Numbered from the stretch's first letter, positions 1 to 8,610 are shown. The stretch: 31,475 bases of DNA from DTKY01 sp037440765 (GCA_037440765.1 JBBITL010000051.1:1-31475); one strand, 5' to 3'. The notes: generated by a model from the letters alone, not told the origin. Translations and numbers: made by a program.

Positions 1-372
1 AGTCCACGGGCCTGAGGAACCGGTGAAACTGTATTGCAGCGCGAGTGTTACCCAGAAGCTCCGGGCGCCGGTTTCCTGGGGCTCGATACCGGGTTGGGAC
101 AAAGGGAGCTCGTTGAGTGTCAGAGCTACGCCGTCGGTCAGTTTGAAAACGTAGGATCCTCCCAGCGGGACAAGGGCCGAGCTGGCCGTCGGAAAGGCCG
201 CGTAGCCGGGCGCCAAAAAGTTGATTTCGTTATTGCCGGTGCCGCCAAGCTCCAGATCGCCGCTGGCGCCGAACACCGTGCCGATGTTGACGCGGAGGTA
301 GACGGCGGAGGATGGTACCGCCGTGAGGCTCAGCAGGATGATCGCCAGGGTGATGAAACGCGCTGCACGCAT
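1..372 (-). CDS. Secreted protein of unknown function, N-terminal part only
   Basis: The minus strand is open from an ATG at 372 to the left edge, giving 124 residues without a stop. The first ~23 residues form a clear signal peptide: MRAARF, then the hydrophobic core ITLAIILLSLTAV, then a small-residue PSSA cleavage region. The mature part is rich in Gly, Leu, Thr and Asn, with an alternating pattern such as YLRVNIGTVFGASGDLELGG, as in an exported beta-rich protein. I do not recognise a family and no motif points to an activity. The ribosome site upstream of the ATG is weak (GGCGGAA). A TATACT element lies upstream on the same strand (near 406-411) but has no good -35 partner. The C-terminus lies outside the window. 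Confidence rests on the signal peptide and open frame, not on homology. Confidence 0.6.
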   Translation of the reverse strand, partial: MRAARFITLAIILLSLTAVPSSAVYLRVNIGTVFGASGDLELGGTGNNEINFLAPGYAAFPTASSALVPLGGSYVFKLTDGVALTLNELPLSQPGIEPQETGARSFWVTLALQYSFTGSSGPWT

Positions 373-455
373 AATGTCTGTTCCGCCCACATGGGATTAA
401 GCAATAGTATAGCACTGCTCAGGGGGACATGCCCAGGCGGAGATCAGGAATTTTT

Positions 456-492
456 CCTTTGGTACCTAGGAGTTGCGTCCTAGTACCAAAGG
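456..492. promoter_or_regulatory. Long imperfect inverted repeat upstream of hsp20
   Basis: CCTTTGGTACCTAGGA (456-471) faces TCCTAGTACCAAAGG (478-492) across a 6-nt loop. The 15 base pairs are interrupted by one extra C. It lies between the divergent secreted-protein gene and the hsp20 promoter, ending 37 nt before the -35 box. A five-T run precedes it and only TTT follows, so it is not a classical rho-independent terminator for the plus strand. It could be an operator, a terminator for unseen transcription, or a small repeat element. Confidence 0.55.
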
Positions 493-528
493 TTTAGACG
501 TTCAGTGCGCGTTTTCATAGAATAGTTC

Positions 529-557
529 TTGACAACAACACGCGCATATTATATGAT
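529..557 (+). promoter_or_regulatory. Sigma70-type promoter of hsp20
   Basis: TTGACA at 529-534 and TATGAT at 552-557 are separated by 17 nt: a perfect -35 box, a 5/6 -10 box and ideal spacing. The predicted start of transcription is near 564, giving a leader of only ~14 nt that begins about at the Shine-Dalgarno GAGGAG (564-569). This is a housekeeping-type promoter. I see no CIRCE element, and the leader is too short for a ROSE-type RNA thermometer. Confidence 0.75.
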
Positions 558-577
558 TGTTTCGAGGAGATGAGAAC

Positions 578-1018
578 ATGACACTGACCAAGTATGACCC
601 ATTCCGTGACGTGATGGACTTTCCGAGCGGCTTCCGCTCGTTTGCGGACGCTGTGAACCGGATGCTGAGCGAGCCGCCCTCGGGCCGGCCATGGACCCCG
701 GCCGTAGATATCTTCGAGACCGACAACGAGCTGGTCATCAAGGCGGACTTGCCGGAAGTTGACATGAAGGACATTCAGATCGAGATCGAGAACGGCACGC
801 TCGCGCTCAAGGGCGAGCGCAAGTTCGAAAGCGGGAACAAGGGCGCTGGCTACCACCGGATCGAGCGCAGCTACGGCTCGTTCGCCCGCTATTTCAGTCT
901 GCCGGACACGGTGGAGACCGATAAGGTGAAGGCGGACTACAAGAGCGGTGCGCTTACGGTGACCCTGCCCAAGAAGGAGCTGGCCAAGCCCCGCACGGTG
1001 AAGGTCGAGGTGCGTTAG
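578..1018 (+). CDS. hsp20: Small heat-shock protein, Hsp20/alpha-crystallin family
   Basis: An ATP-independent holdase chaperone of 146 aa that would bind unfolding cytosolic proteins and keep them refoldable. The alpha-crystallin domain spans roughly residues 40-135. It opens with the usual PAVDIFETDNELVIKADLP strand pattern, contains NGTLALKGER, and ends with the family signature GALTVTLPK (G-x-L). The C-terminal tail carries VKVEV, a plausible version of the I-x-I motif used in oligomer assembly. The start chosen is ATG 578, preceded by GAGGAG at 564-569; an earlier in-frame TTG at 557 lies inside the -10 box and is rejected. The gene has its own strong promoter and is followed by a GC hairpin before htpX, another stress protein on the same strand. 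Confidence 0.95.
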   Translation: MTLTKYDPFRDVMDFPSGFRSFADAVNRMLSEPPSGRPWTPAVDIFETDNELVIKADLPEVDMKDIQIEIENGTLALKGERKFESGNKGAGYHRIERSYGSFARYFSLPDTVETDKVKADYKSGALTVTLPKKELAKPRTVKVEVR

Positions 1019-1022
1019 CGGA

Positions 1023-1043
1023 GGGGTGGGGTCACCCCACCCC
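1023..1043 (+). terminator. GC-rich hairpin after hsp20, weak terminator candidate
   Basis: GGGGTGGGG (1023-1031) and CCCCACCCC (1035-1043) form a perfect 9-bp stem with a TCA loop, 5 nt after the hsp20 stop. There is no T-run after it, so intrinsic termination would be weak. It may instead protect the 3' end of the hsp20 transcript or separate it from htpX. Confidence 0.4.
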
Positions 1044-1085
1044 GTGGCCGGCGGTTATGCCAGAATTGAGGATTGAGAGGGTGAG

Positions 1086-1925
1086 ATGAACGGGCTTAAG
1101 ACGGTAGCGCTGCTGGGCGCGCTGAGCGCGCTATTGCTGATCGGGGGCGAGGCCTGGGGTGGCCGGCAGGGTCTCTACACGGGCCTGGGGCTGGCGTTCC
1201 TGATGAACTTCATCGGGTACTTTTTTTCCGACAGGATCGCACTCTCCATGTACTCGGCCAAGCCGGTCAGCGAGACCGAGAACGTGGCCGTGTACCGTAG
1301 AGTCGGGCCGCTGGTGAGGAACCTGAGCACGCAGATGGGCCTGCCTATGCCGAAGCTGTGGCTCATCCCGGGGGCCTCGCCCAACGCCTTCGCTACCGGC
1401 CGCAACCCCAAGCACGCCTCGGTGGCGGTAACCGCCGGCCTCTTGGAGCTGATGGACGACCGGGAGCTGGAAGGCGTGCTGGCGCACGAACTGGGCCACG
1501 TCGCCAACCGGGACATCCTGATCGGCTCGGTGGCGGCCACCATCGCCGCCGCCATCACCATGCTGGCACGGATGGCGTTCTTTTTCGGCGGCAACCGTGA
1601 CGACGACAACCGCGGCAGCGCCGTGGGTGGGCTGTTCATGCTGATTCTGGCGCCGATTGCGGCCATGCTGATACAGATGGCGATTTCCCGCACCCGCGAG
1701 TACGCGGCCGACGCTGCGGCGGCCCGCCACACGGGAGGGCCGCACGGCCTGGTGAGCGCTCTTAAAAAGCTGGAGCACTACTCCCGGCGGATTCCGATGG
1801 ACGCCTCGCCGGCCACCGCCCACATGTTCATCATCAAGCCCTTCGGCGGCCAGAGCCTGATGCGGCTGTTCTCGACCCACCCGGCGACCGAGCAGCGGAT
1901 AGCCAGGCTCATGCAGAGGGCGTGA
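1086..1925 (+). CDS. htpX: Membrane zinc metalloprotease HtpX, M48 family
   Basis: A 279-aa inner-membrane endopeptidase of the M48B type that takes part in quality control of damaged membrane proteins. Two hydrophobic segments open the protein (about residues 5-25 and 30-52). The zinc site HELGH is at residues 134-138, inside GVLAHELGHVANRD. The third zinc ligand is E205 in REYAADAAA, after two more membrane segments at about 145-165 and 180-200. Length and layout match HtpX. The start is ATG 1086 with GAGAGG five nt upstream. The last four bases (GTGA) overlap the start of the methyltransferase gene, so the two are probably translationally coupled. Its position just after hsp20 fits a shared stress role, though the intervening hairpin may separate the transcripts. 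Confidence 0.95.
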   Translation: MNGLKTVALLGALSALLLIGGEAWGGRQGLYTGLGLAFLMNFIGYFFSDRIALSMYSAKPVSETENVAVYRRVGPLVRNLSTQMGLPMPKLWLIPGASPNAFATGRNPKHASVAVTAGLLELMDDRELEGVLAHELGHVANRDILIGSVAATIAAAITMLARMAFFFGGNRDDDNRGSAVGGLFMLILAPIAAMLIQMAISRTREYAADAAAARHTGGPHGLVSALKKLEHYSRRIPMDASPATAHMFIIKPFGGQSLMRLFSTHPATEQRIARLMQRA

Positions 1926-3099
1926 GCCGCTGGCCGGCATCCACGGTTCGGGTGAACCGCAAGGCGGCCTCACGCTACGCCTCGGGCCACCCCTGGATCT
2001 TCGCGAGCGATGTGACCGACCGCGGTGACGCCGCGGGCGGGGACGCAGTGGTCGTGGCCGGCCCGGANNNNNNNNNNCGCTGGGAACGGCGCACTTCAGT
2101 TCAACCTCGCAGATTTCCCTGCGCATGCTGAGTGATCGCGTGGAGGCCATCGGGCGGAGCTTTCTCAGGCGGCGGCTGGAGGCGGCGCTGGAGTTCCGCC
2201 GCCGGGTGGTCGCCGGAAGCGAGGCCTGCCGGCTGGTGCACGGGGAGGCCGACGGGCTGCCCGGGCTGGTGGTTGACCGCTACGGCGACTGCCTGGTGTT
2301 GCAGGCGCTGGACCAGGGCATGGACCGCGCCACGCCCGAGGTGGTGTCCTGCCTGCAAGAGCTGCTTGGCCCTGCCGCCATCATTGCGCGCAACGACGCT
2401 GCGGTGCGGGTCAAGGAGGGGCTGAAGCTGGAAGTCAAGGTCCTGGCGGGAGCGGCGCCGGAGCGGGCCGCTGTCCGCATGAACGGCCTGCTTTTCTACG
2501 CGGACCTGGTGCACGGGCAGAAGACCGGCATGTTTTTGGACCAGCGGGAAAACTACGTGGCGGCCGCGCGGCACGCGCAGGGCAACGCCCTGGACTGTTT
2601 CACCTCGGGCGGCGGCTTTGCCCTGCACCTGGCGCCGCGCTGCCAGTCGGTGGAGACGGCCGACAGCAGCGGCGAGGCGCTGCGGCTGGCGCGGGCCAAC
2701 CGGGACGCCAACGGCATAACCAACGTGCAATTCCGCGAGGCCGACGTGTTCGAGCTGCTGGCGGGCTACGTGGCGGCGGGCCGGCGTTTTTCGACCATCG
2801 TGCTGGATCCTCCGGCCTTCGCCAAATCGAGGGCGGGGCTGGAGGGGGCCGTACGCGGCTACAAGGAGATCAACCTGCGGGCGCTGCGCCTGCTGGAGCC
2901 GGGCGGAGTGCTGGTGACCTGCTCCTGTTCGCACCACGTCGGCGAAGCGCAGTTTCTGGAGACCGTGGCTGAGGCGTCGCTGGACGCCGGGCGGCGGCTG
3001 CGGGTGCTGGAGAGGCGCACGCAGTCGGCCGACCACCCCATCCTGCTCACCGTCCCGGAGACGCATTACCTGAAGTGTCTGATCCTGCAAGCGGTTTAG
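1922..3099 (+). CDS. rlmI: Class I rRNA cytosine methyltransferase, RlmI type, split by an assembly gap
   Basis: Probably transfers a methyl group from SAM to a cytosine of 23S rRNA (E. coli RlmI makes m5C1962). The N-terminus is PUA-like (VRVNRKAASRYASGHPWIF). Beyond the gap come an RlmI-like linker (LGTAHFSSTSQISLRML), SAM motif I in NALDCFTSGGGFAL, motif IV DPPAFAKS, RGYKEINLRAL, and the TCSCSHH motif holding the expected catalytic cysteine. The gene starts at GTG 1922, overlapping the htpX stop as GTGA. Ten N at 2068-2077 interrupt it. The left part reads in one frame and the right part in another, so the true missing length must be 2 modulo 3 (8 or 11 fit well), not 10. Both halves read as one protein of ~390 aa; this is not a biological frameshift. 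The family is secure; the exact target base is inferred. Confidence 0.85.
2068..2077. other. Assembly gap (10 N) inside the methyltransferase gene
   Basis: A run of exactly ten N, a common placeholder of arbitrary length. The reading frames on either side agree only if the real gap is 2 modulo 3. The family alignment leaves room for only about three or four residues here. Confidence 0.97.
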
Positions 3100-3112
3100 C
3101 GGCGGGGGCCGG

Positions 3113-3142
3113 TTGATTCCGGTGGCCGCGGTCCGATATATT
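3113..3142 (+). promoter_or_regulatory. Candidate sigma70 promoter of hppA
   Basis: TTGATT at 3113-3118 and TATATT at 3137-3142 are 18 nt apart, matching the consensus at 4/6 and 5/6. The predicted start near 3149 leaves a ~58-nt leader before the pyrophosphatase ATG. The site lies just after the methyltransferase stop, so hppA is probably its own transcription unit. Confidence 0.55.
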
Positions 3143-3206
3143 CGTGTGTTGGGTCCCGGCGTCCTGCGCGACCCGCCTGTCTTCCCAACTCTCTGGAGGA
3201 GTATTA

Positions 3207-5633
3207 ATGCATACGAATGTCGTGAAACTTGCAGTTGTGGCCCTGCTGGCCGGCCTTCTGCTGACGGGCCCGCTCATGGCCCAGGCCAAGCACACTGGCG
3301 GCGAGGCCAACCTGGTTTTACCCGACCTGGACCAGGCGGTGTTCCTGGACGGAATCGGGGGGCGGACGCTGCTGATGGTTGGACTGGTGGTGAGCGCGCT
3401 CGGGATGGTGTTCGGACTGGTCATTTACATGCGCCTGAAGAACATGCCGGTGCATTCGGCCATGCGCGAGGTCTCAGAACTGATCTACGAGACGTGCAAG
3501 ACCTACCTGATTACGCAGGGCAAGTTCCTGCTGCTGCTGGAGTGCTTCATCGGCGTCATCATCATCTTCTACTTCGGCGTTTTGCAGAACTTCGAGGCGT
3601 ACCGGGTGGCCATCATCCTGCTGTTCAGCCTGATCGGCATCTCGGGCAGTTACCTGGTGGCGGCGTTCGGCATGCGGGTAAACACGTTCGCCAACTCGCG
3701 CACGGCCTTCGCCAGCCTGCGGGGGAAGCCCTTTCCCTGCTACGACATTCCATTGCAGGCGGGCATGAGCATCGGGATGCTGCTGATCTCGGTCGAGCTG
3801 CTGATCATGCTTTACATCCTGCTGTTTATCCCGGGCGAGCTGGCCGGCCCCTGTTTCATCGGCTTCGCCATCGGTGAATCGCTGGGCGCGGCGGCCCTCA
3901 GGGTGGCGGGCGGGATCTTCACCAAGATCGCCGATATCGGCAGCGACCTGATGAAGATCGTCTTCAAGATCAAGGAAGACGACGCGCGCAACCCGGGCGT
4001 GATCGCCGACTGCACGGGCGACAACGCGGGCGACTCGGTGGGACCCTCGGCCGACGGTTTCGAAACCTACGGGGTGACGGGCGTGGCCCTGATCACCTTC
4101 ATCGTTCTGGCGGTCCACAATCCGGTGGTGCAGGTGCAATTGCTGGTGTGGATCTTCACCATGCGCGTGATGATGGTGGTGGCTTCGGCCGCCGGCTACT
4201 TCATTAACGGCCTGATCGCCAGGGGCAGGTACGGCAACGCCGACAAGATGAACTTCGAGGCTCCGCTGACCACGCTGGTGTGGCTGACCTCGCTGCTGTC
4301 GATCGGCCTCACTTACCTGCTCAGCTCGCAGATGATCCCCGATCTGGGCGGCGACCCGTCGCTGTGGTGGAAGCTGTCGACGGTGATCAGTTGCGGGACC
4401 CTGGCCGGCGCGCTGATACCGGAATTCGTGAAGATCTTCACTTCGACCAACTCGCGGCACGTGCGCGAGATCGTGACCAGCTCGCGCGAGGGTGGCGCGT
4501 CGCTCAACATCCTGTCCGGATTTGTGGCGGGCAACTTCAGCGCCTACTGGCTGGGCTTCGCGGTGCTGCTGCTGATGACGGTAGCCTTCGTGGTGAGCAC
4601 CCTTGGCCTGGGGGGCCTGATGGTGGCCCCGGCCGTGTTCGCCTTCGGCTTGGTGGCGTTCGGCTTCCTGGGCATGGGGCCGGTGACCATCGCCGTGGAC
4701 AGCTACGGCCCGGTGACCGACAACGCGCAATCCATTTACGAACTCTCCACGATCGAAGAGCTGCCGGACATCAAGGCGGAAATCAAGAAGGAGTTCGGCT
4801 TTGAGCCGCAGTTTGAGCGCGCCAAGGACAACCTGGAGGAGAACGACGGCGCCGGCAACACCTTCAAGGCGACCTCCAAGCCGGTGCTGATCGGCACGGC
4901 GGTGGTGGGGGCCACCACGATGATCTTCGCCACAGTGGTGGCGCTCACGCACGGTCTGACCGAGAACATCGAGAAGCTCTCGATGCTGCACCCGCCGTTT
5001 CTTCTGGGCCTCATCGCTGGAGGAGCGGTCATCTACTGGTTCACGGGCGCCAGCACGCAAGCGGTATCGACGGGCGCCTACAGGGCGGTGGAGTTCATCA
5101 AGCGCACTATCAAGCTGGACGGGGTGACCAAGGCCTCGGTGTCGGATTCCAAGAAGGTGGTGGCCATCTGCACGCAGTACGCGCAGAAGGGCATGTTGAA
5201 CATCTTCCTGACGGTGTTCTTCGCCACGCTGGCGTTCGCCTTCATCGAGCCGTTCTACTTTATCGGCTACCTGATCTCGATCGCGCTGTTCGGCCTGTTC
5301 CAGGCCTTCTTCATGGCCAACGCGGGCGGCGCCTGGGACAACGCCAAGAAGGTGGTGGAGACCGAGCTGCGGGCCAAGGGCACGGAGCTGCACGCCGCGA
5401 CGGTCATCGGCGACACGGTGGGAGATCCGTTCAAGGACACCAGCTCGGTGGCGCTGAACCCGATCATCAAGTTCACAACGCTGTTCGGGCTGCTGGCGGT
5501 GGAGCTGGCCGTGTCAGTGACCGCGCAGCAGGGCTCCACGCTCAGCCACGTGCTGGCCGGGGTCTTCCTGGTGCTGTCCATGGTGTTCGTCTACCGCAGC
5601 TTCTACTCGATGCGGATCGAGAGCGCACAGTAG
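3207..5633 (+). CDS. hppA: Membrane-bound proton-pumping pyrophosphatase, divergent type
   Basis: An integral membrane enzyme of 808 aa that hydrolyses pyrophosphate and pumps ions, very likely H+, out of the cytoplasm. It has about 16 hydrophobic segments, as expected. The first catalytic loop holds EDDARNPG (E257 onward), D268 and GDNAGD (about 271-276). The last holds GDTVGDPFKD (D736 onward). The motif GNTFKAT places a lysine at 554, the position where Lys marks K+-independent enzymes and Ala marks K+-dependent ones. The first loop reads IADCTGDNAGDSVGPSADGF, unlike the usual IADNVGDNVGD, and recalls the evolutionarily divergent, Na+-inhibited H+-pyrophosphatases reported from Chlorobium and Cellulomonas. 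ATG 3207 is chosen because TGGAGGA sits six nt upstream; an in-frame extension to 3144 lacks this. Family certain; subgroup inferred. Confidence 0.93.
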   Translation: MHTNVVKLAVVALLAGLLLTGPLMAQAKHTGGEANLVLPDLDQAVFLDGIGGRTLLMVGLVVSALGMVFGLVIYMRLKNMPVHSAMREVSELIYETCKTYLITQGKFLLLLECFIGVIIIFYFGVLQNFEAYRVAIILLFSLIGISGSYLVAAFGMRVNTFANSRTAFASLRGKPFPCYDIPLQAGMSIGMLLISVELLIMLYILLFIPGELAGPCFIGFAIGESLGAAALRVAGGIFTKIADIGSDLMKIVFKIKEDDARNPGVIADCTGDNAGDSVGPSADGFETYGVTGVALITFIVLAVHNPVVQVQLLVWIFTMRVMMVVASAAGYFINGLIARGRYGNADKMNFEAPLTTLVWLTSLLSIGLTYLLSSQMIPDLGGDPSLWWKLSTVISCGTLAGALIPEFVKIFTSTNSRHVREIVTSSREGGASLNILSGFVAGNFSAYWLGFAVLLLMTVAFVVSTLGLGGLMVAPAVFAFGLVAFGFLGMGPVTIAVDSYGPVTDNAQSIYELSTIEELPDIKAEIKKEFGFEPQFERAKDNLEENDGAGNTFKATSKPVLIGTAVVGATTMIFATVVALTHGLTENIEKLSMLHPPFLLGLIAGGAVIYWFTGASTQAVSTGAYRAVEFIKRTIKLDGVTKASVSDSKKVVAICTQYAQKGMLNIFLTVFFATLAFAFIEPFYFIGYLISIALFGLFQAFFMANAGGAWDNAKKVVETELRAKGTELHAATVIGDTVGDPFKDTSSVALNPIIKFTTLFGLLAVELAVSVTAQQGSTLSHVLAGVFLVLSMVFVYRSFYSMRIESAQ

Positions 5634-5648
5634 AGGCCGGGCACGGCC

Positions 5649-5663
5649 GGCCCCTACGGGGCC
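5649..5663. terminator. Short GC hairpin between convergent hppA and lptB
   Basis: GGCCCC-TAC-GGGGCC forms a 6-bp stem between the two convergent genes; the lptB stop codon lies in its loop. There is no T-run on either side, so it is at best a weak two-way terminator. Confidence 0.3.
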
Positions 5664-6391
5664 AGCTGGAAGGAATCGCCGAGGTAGATCCGCCTGACTT
5701 CCGGGTCGCGGCCCAGGGCTTCCGGGCTGCCGGCCCGGAAGATCCGGCCGTTGTGGATGATGTAGGCCCGGTCGGTGACGGCCAGGGTTTCGCGCACGTT
5801 GTGGTCGGTGACCAGGACGCCGATGCCGGAGCGCTTCAGGTCGAAGATGATCCGCTGCAACTCGATCACCTGGATGGGATCGATGCCGGAAAACGGCTCG
5901 TCCAGGAGCAGGAACCCGGGCTCGATGACCAGCGACCGGGCGATCTCCACGCGCCGCCGCTCTCCTCCAGACAAGGTGTAGCTCTTGCTGCGGCGGACCT
6001 TGTCGAGGCCCAACTGCTCGATGAGCGTGTGCATGCGCTGGCGGCGCTCGTGGCGGGTGAGGCGCATGGTCTCCAGGATCGCCATGAGGTTTTCCTCGAC
6101 CGTGAGCTTCCGGAAGACCGAAGGCTCCTGGGGCAGGTAGCTTATACCCCGGCGGGCGCGCTGGTACATGGGCAGCGAGGTGATCTCCTGGTCGTCCAGG
6201 AGCACGCTGCCGGAGTCGGGACTGATCAGCCCGACGATCAGGTGAAACGAGGTGGTCTTACCGGCGCCGTTGGGGCCGAGCAAGCCCACGACCTCCCCCT
6301 GCTCGACCAGGACGGAAAGCCCGTCCACCACTTTGCGGCGGTCAAAGGACTTGGAGATCTCGCAGGCCCGGAGCTTCTTCATGGAATTCAC
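5654..6391 (-). CDS. lptB: Lipopolysaccharide export ATPase LptB
   Basis: The cytoplasmic ATPase of the LptB2FG transporter, which extracts lipopolysaccharide from the inner membrane and pushes it along the LptC-LptA bridge. All ABC motifs are intact in 245 aa: Walker A GPNGAGKTT (39-47), Q-loop Q88 in YLPQEPSVF, signature LSGGE (140-144), Walker B LLLDEP with D164/E165, and the switch histidine in VLVTDHNVRET. YLPQEPSVFRKLTVEEN is typical of LptB rather than of LivF/LivG relatives. The GTG start at 6391 overlaps the upstream stop as GTGA, indicating translational coupling; ATG 6382 is a possible alternative. LptF/G are not in the window. Confidence 0.95.
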   Translation of the reverse strand: MNSMKKLRACEISKSFDRRKVVDGLSVLVEQGEVVGLLGPNGAGKTTSFHLIVGLISPDSGSVLLDDQEITSLPMYQRARRGISYLPQEPSVFRKLTVEENLMAILETMRLTRHERRQRMHTLIEQLGLDKVRRSKSYTLSGGERRRVEIARSLVIEPGFLLLDEPFSGIDPIQVIELQRIIFDLKRSGIGVLVTDHNVRETLAVTDRAYIIHNGRIFRAGSPEALGRDPEVRRIYLGDSFQLAP

Positions 6392-8610
6392 TGGCGGCGA
6401 ATCACGCTGACAGCCGGCTGCTCCTGGCGGCCATCGACCAGCAGCCTATCATTGCCGGCATACCAGGTCAATTGGCGGCCGCGGGTGGAGCCGCGCAGGC
6501 TGTCGGTGAACTGGGGCGAGCCGCCGGACAGGGCCACTCTTCCCTCGGCCACGGCGTACTCGGCGTGCTCCGCAGTAGCCTCCCGCGTGCGGCTCCCGGA
6601 GACGTGGGTGATGCGGACGTTGCCGTCGGCGTAGGCGCTCTCCAGCTCGGAGGACCGGTTCTTGACGGCGAAGACGGCCCGCAGTCCGGCGGCGGATACG
6701 TTCATGCCGGAGCGGCGCATCAGCACGCCGCCGCGGTAGACTGCGGTCCGGTCGTTGTCCGTGTAGCGCAGTTCGTGCGCGTCGACCAAGGTGAAGACGG
6801 GCGCGGCGCCCAGCTCGACGAAGCGGCTGTGGACGTTGCCGCGGGCCTCCAGGGTGCGCTCGCCGCGGTCGATCTCGATCCAGCCGGCCTCTGTGCGGCT
6901 GGCTCCCTGCCAGACGACGGCGTCGCCATCGTAGCGTATGCGGCGGCCGGACATGGAGAGCAGCATGCGGGCGGCGGTGGCGTAGAGGGGCTCGCCGGGA
7001 GATACCAGGGCGCCTGGTTGTTGGTCGCGCTCGGGCTCGCGTGTCGAGGCCACGCTGCCTTCGGCCGCAACGTCGCCTGACTGCTGGCTCATGACGATCC
7101 GGTCAGCGGCCAGGGATCCCTCCGCATCCCAGACCCGCGCGCCGTTGACCAGAGTGATGAGGTTCTCCCGGAGATCGAACACGGCGCGGCCGGCCCGGCC
7201 GCGGCGCCCGCCTTCTTCATAACGGAAGTCACCCCACTGCTCAAGGCGGGCCAGTTCGCTGCTCGCGGGATCGAACTCGGCGCGGAGATCCCTGCTCCAG
7301 GTCAGCAGGGGAGGCGGAGCGGGCTTGCCGGCAGGACGCGGGGGCTCGGTCCGGGTGGCGGCTTCAGAGGCCTGAAGCGAGCGGAGGCGGTTGTCGCCTG
7401 CGTAGTCTATCGAGATGCGGCTGGCCTCCAGCCGCCGGCGGCTGTGGGAAGGCGCGGCGGGCAGGAATTCGATGACGCCAGGAGCGCGGGTCTCGGCTGT
7501 GTCTATCTCCCGGCCCCCGGGACGCATGGCGAGTTCGATGATGTCGCTTCGCAGAACGCGCGCTGGGGGCGCGGGAGTGTTGCCGTCGCCGGCCGGGACC
7601 GACTCCACGACGGCTCCGCCCCTGGCCAGCGCCTTGCGGAGGCGGCTCTCACCGCCGGCGAGGTCGAAATCGAGATCGATGTGGCCTGCGGTCGCCGAGA
7701 TGCGGGAGGCCTTCTCGATTGACGCCAGGCGCGCGTTTCTTTCGGCGGCGATCCGTTCGACTTCACCTCCGGCGGCGAAGTCAATGAACACCTGGTCCGC
7801 CGCGTACTCCACCAGCCGGTCAGGGCCGGGGCGGTCGGTTCCGCTGGCCTGGGAGGCCTCAACCCTGCGGATGTCGCCCTCCTTCAGCCAGAGGATTCCC
7901 TTGCCGCCCGTCACCGACATCTCGCCCCGGGACAGGCGGCACCACGGGCCCACGATGATGGCGGAGTCTCTTTCCTTGTAGATCAGTTCGTCGGTCTCCA
8001 CCTTGAGCGGTTTGGACTTGGGATCGCTGCCGCGCCAGGTGACCTCGGTCTGCGAGCGAAGGTGAAGCTCGCGATACTCAGGATCGTAAAGTGCTCCGAG
8101 CGAGCTGCCCTCGCCCCGGTCGAACCGGAAGGCAGTGGGCCCGATGGTGGATGCGCGCCCCGTCTCGACCTCGTATTTCAGGCCGGATGTCCTGATGAAT
8201 ACGCGGCGGGGGGCGGTCCGCTGTCCGACAGGCTCCCCCATGGTGATTTCGACCTCGCCGCCGGCGAGGAAGGTGCGGGTGCCGGTGTCGAGCTCGGCGC
8301 TGGCGGTTCTGATGCGGTCGAAGGTGGCGCCGTCTCCGGCGTACACCTTGACTTCGACGCCGTCCAGATGCAGGCGCGAGGGATCCTTGAGCTGGCGGAA
8401 GTTCTTGGCGCAGACCTCGGCCACGGTGCGGTGCAGTTGAGTCTGCGACCAGCACCAATCGCGGGCAGCCGCGCTGGTCTGGGAGGGCAGGGACTCGGGG
8501 ATGGCGGGAGCGCTCCGCTGCTGGCTGGCCTTGCGGGAGCGGTAGGCGACGGCCACCGCGGCCACGATGGCGACGATGACAACCAGCAGGAGCGGGCCAA
8601 GTCGCCGCAT
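6388..8610 (-). CDS. Large LptC/LptA-type periplasmic LPS transport protein
   Basis: A 740-aa protein anchored by one N-terminal membrane helix (MRRLGPLLLVVIVAIVAAVA, then basic YRSRK), with the rest in the periplasm. After the anchor, roughly residues 60-250 resemble LptC: repeated strand pairs such as LDGVEVKVYAGDGATFDRI and LAGGEVEITMGEP. The remainder has several OstA/LptA-like beta repeats (EARGNVHSRF, YADGNVRITHVSG) and ends with WYAGNDRLLVDGRQE, a typical LptA ending. It is far longer than E. coli LptC (191 aa) or LptA (185 aa), so one polypeptide may form much of the bridge across the periplasm. It lies directly upstream of lptB with a four-base overlap. The start region lacks a strong Shine-Dalgarno. 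The LPS role is well supported; the exact division into C and A domains is inference. Confidence 0.85.
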   Translation of the reverse strand: MRRLGPLLLVVIVAIVAAVAVAYRSRKASQQRSAPAIPESLPSQTSAAARDWCWSQTQLHRTVAEVCAKNFRQLKDPSRLHLDGVEVKVYAGDGATFDRIRTASAELDTGTRTFLAGGEVEITMGEPVGQRTAPRRVFIRTSGLKYEVETGRASTIGPTAFRFDRGEGSSLGALYDPEYRELHLRSQTEVTWRGSDPKSKPLKVETDELIYKERDSAIIVGPWCRLSRGEMSVTGGKGILWLKEGDIRRVEASQASGTDRPGPDRLVEYAADQVFIDFAAGGEVERIAAERNARLASIEKASRISATAGHIDLDFDLAGGESRLRKALARGGAVVESVPAGDGNTPAPPARVLRSDIIELAMRPGGREIDTAETRAPGVIEFLPAAPSHSRRRLEASRISIDYAGDNRLRSLQASEAATRTEPPRPAGKPAPPPLLTWSRDLRAEFDPASSELARLEQWGDFRYEEGGRRGRAGRAVFDLRENLITLVNGARVWDAEGSLAADRIVMSQQSGDVAAEGSVASTREPERDQQPGALVSPGEPLYATAARMLLSMSGRRIRYDGDAVVWQGASRTEAGWIEIDRGERTLEARGNVHSRFVELGAAPVFTLVDAHELRYTDNDRTAVYRGGVLMRRSGMNVSAAGLRAVFAVKNRSSELESAYADGNVRITHVSGSRTREATAEHAEYAVAEGRVALSGGSPQFTDSLRGSTRGRQLTWYAGNDRLLVDGRQEQPAVSVIRRQ

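Noticed and set aside
34..483. Plus-strand ORF of 149 codons at the left end
   Set aside because: It is antisense to the minus-strand frame with a clear signal peptide and has no recognisable features of its own.
3474..5393. Minus-strand ORF of 639 codons opposite hppA
   Set aside because: A shadow of the pyrophosphatase in GC-rich DNA; its His/Gln/Arg-rich composition is typical of antisense frames.
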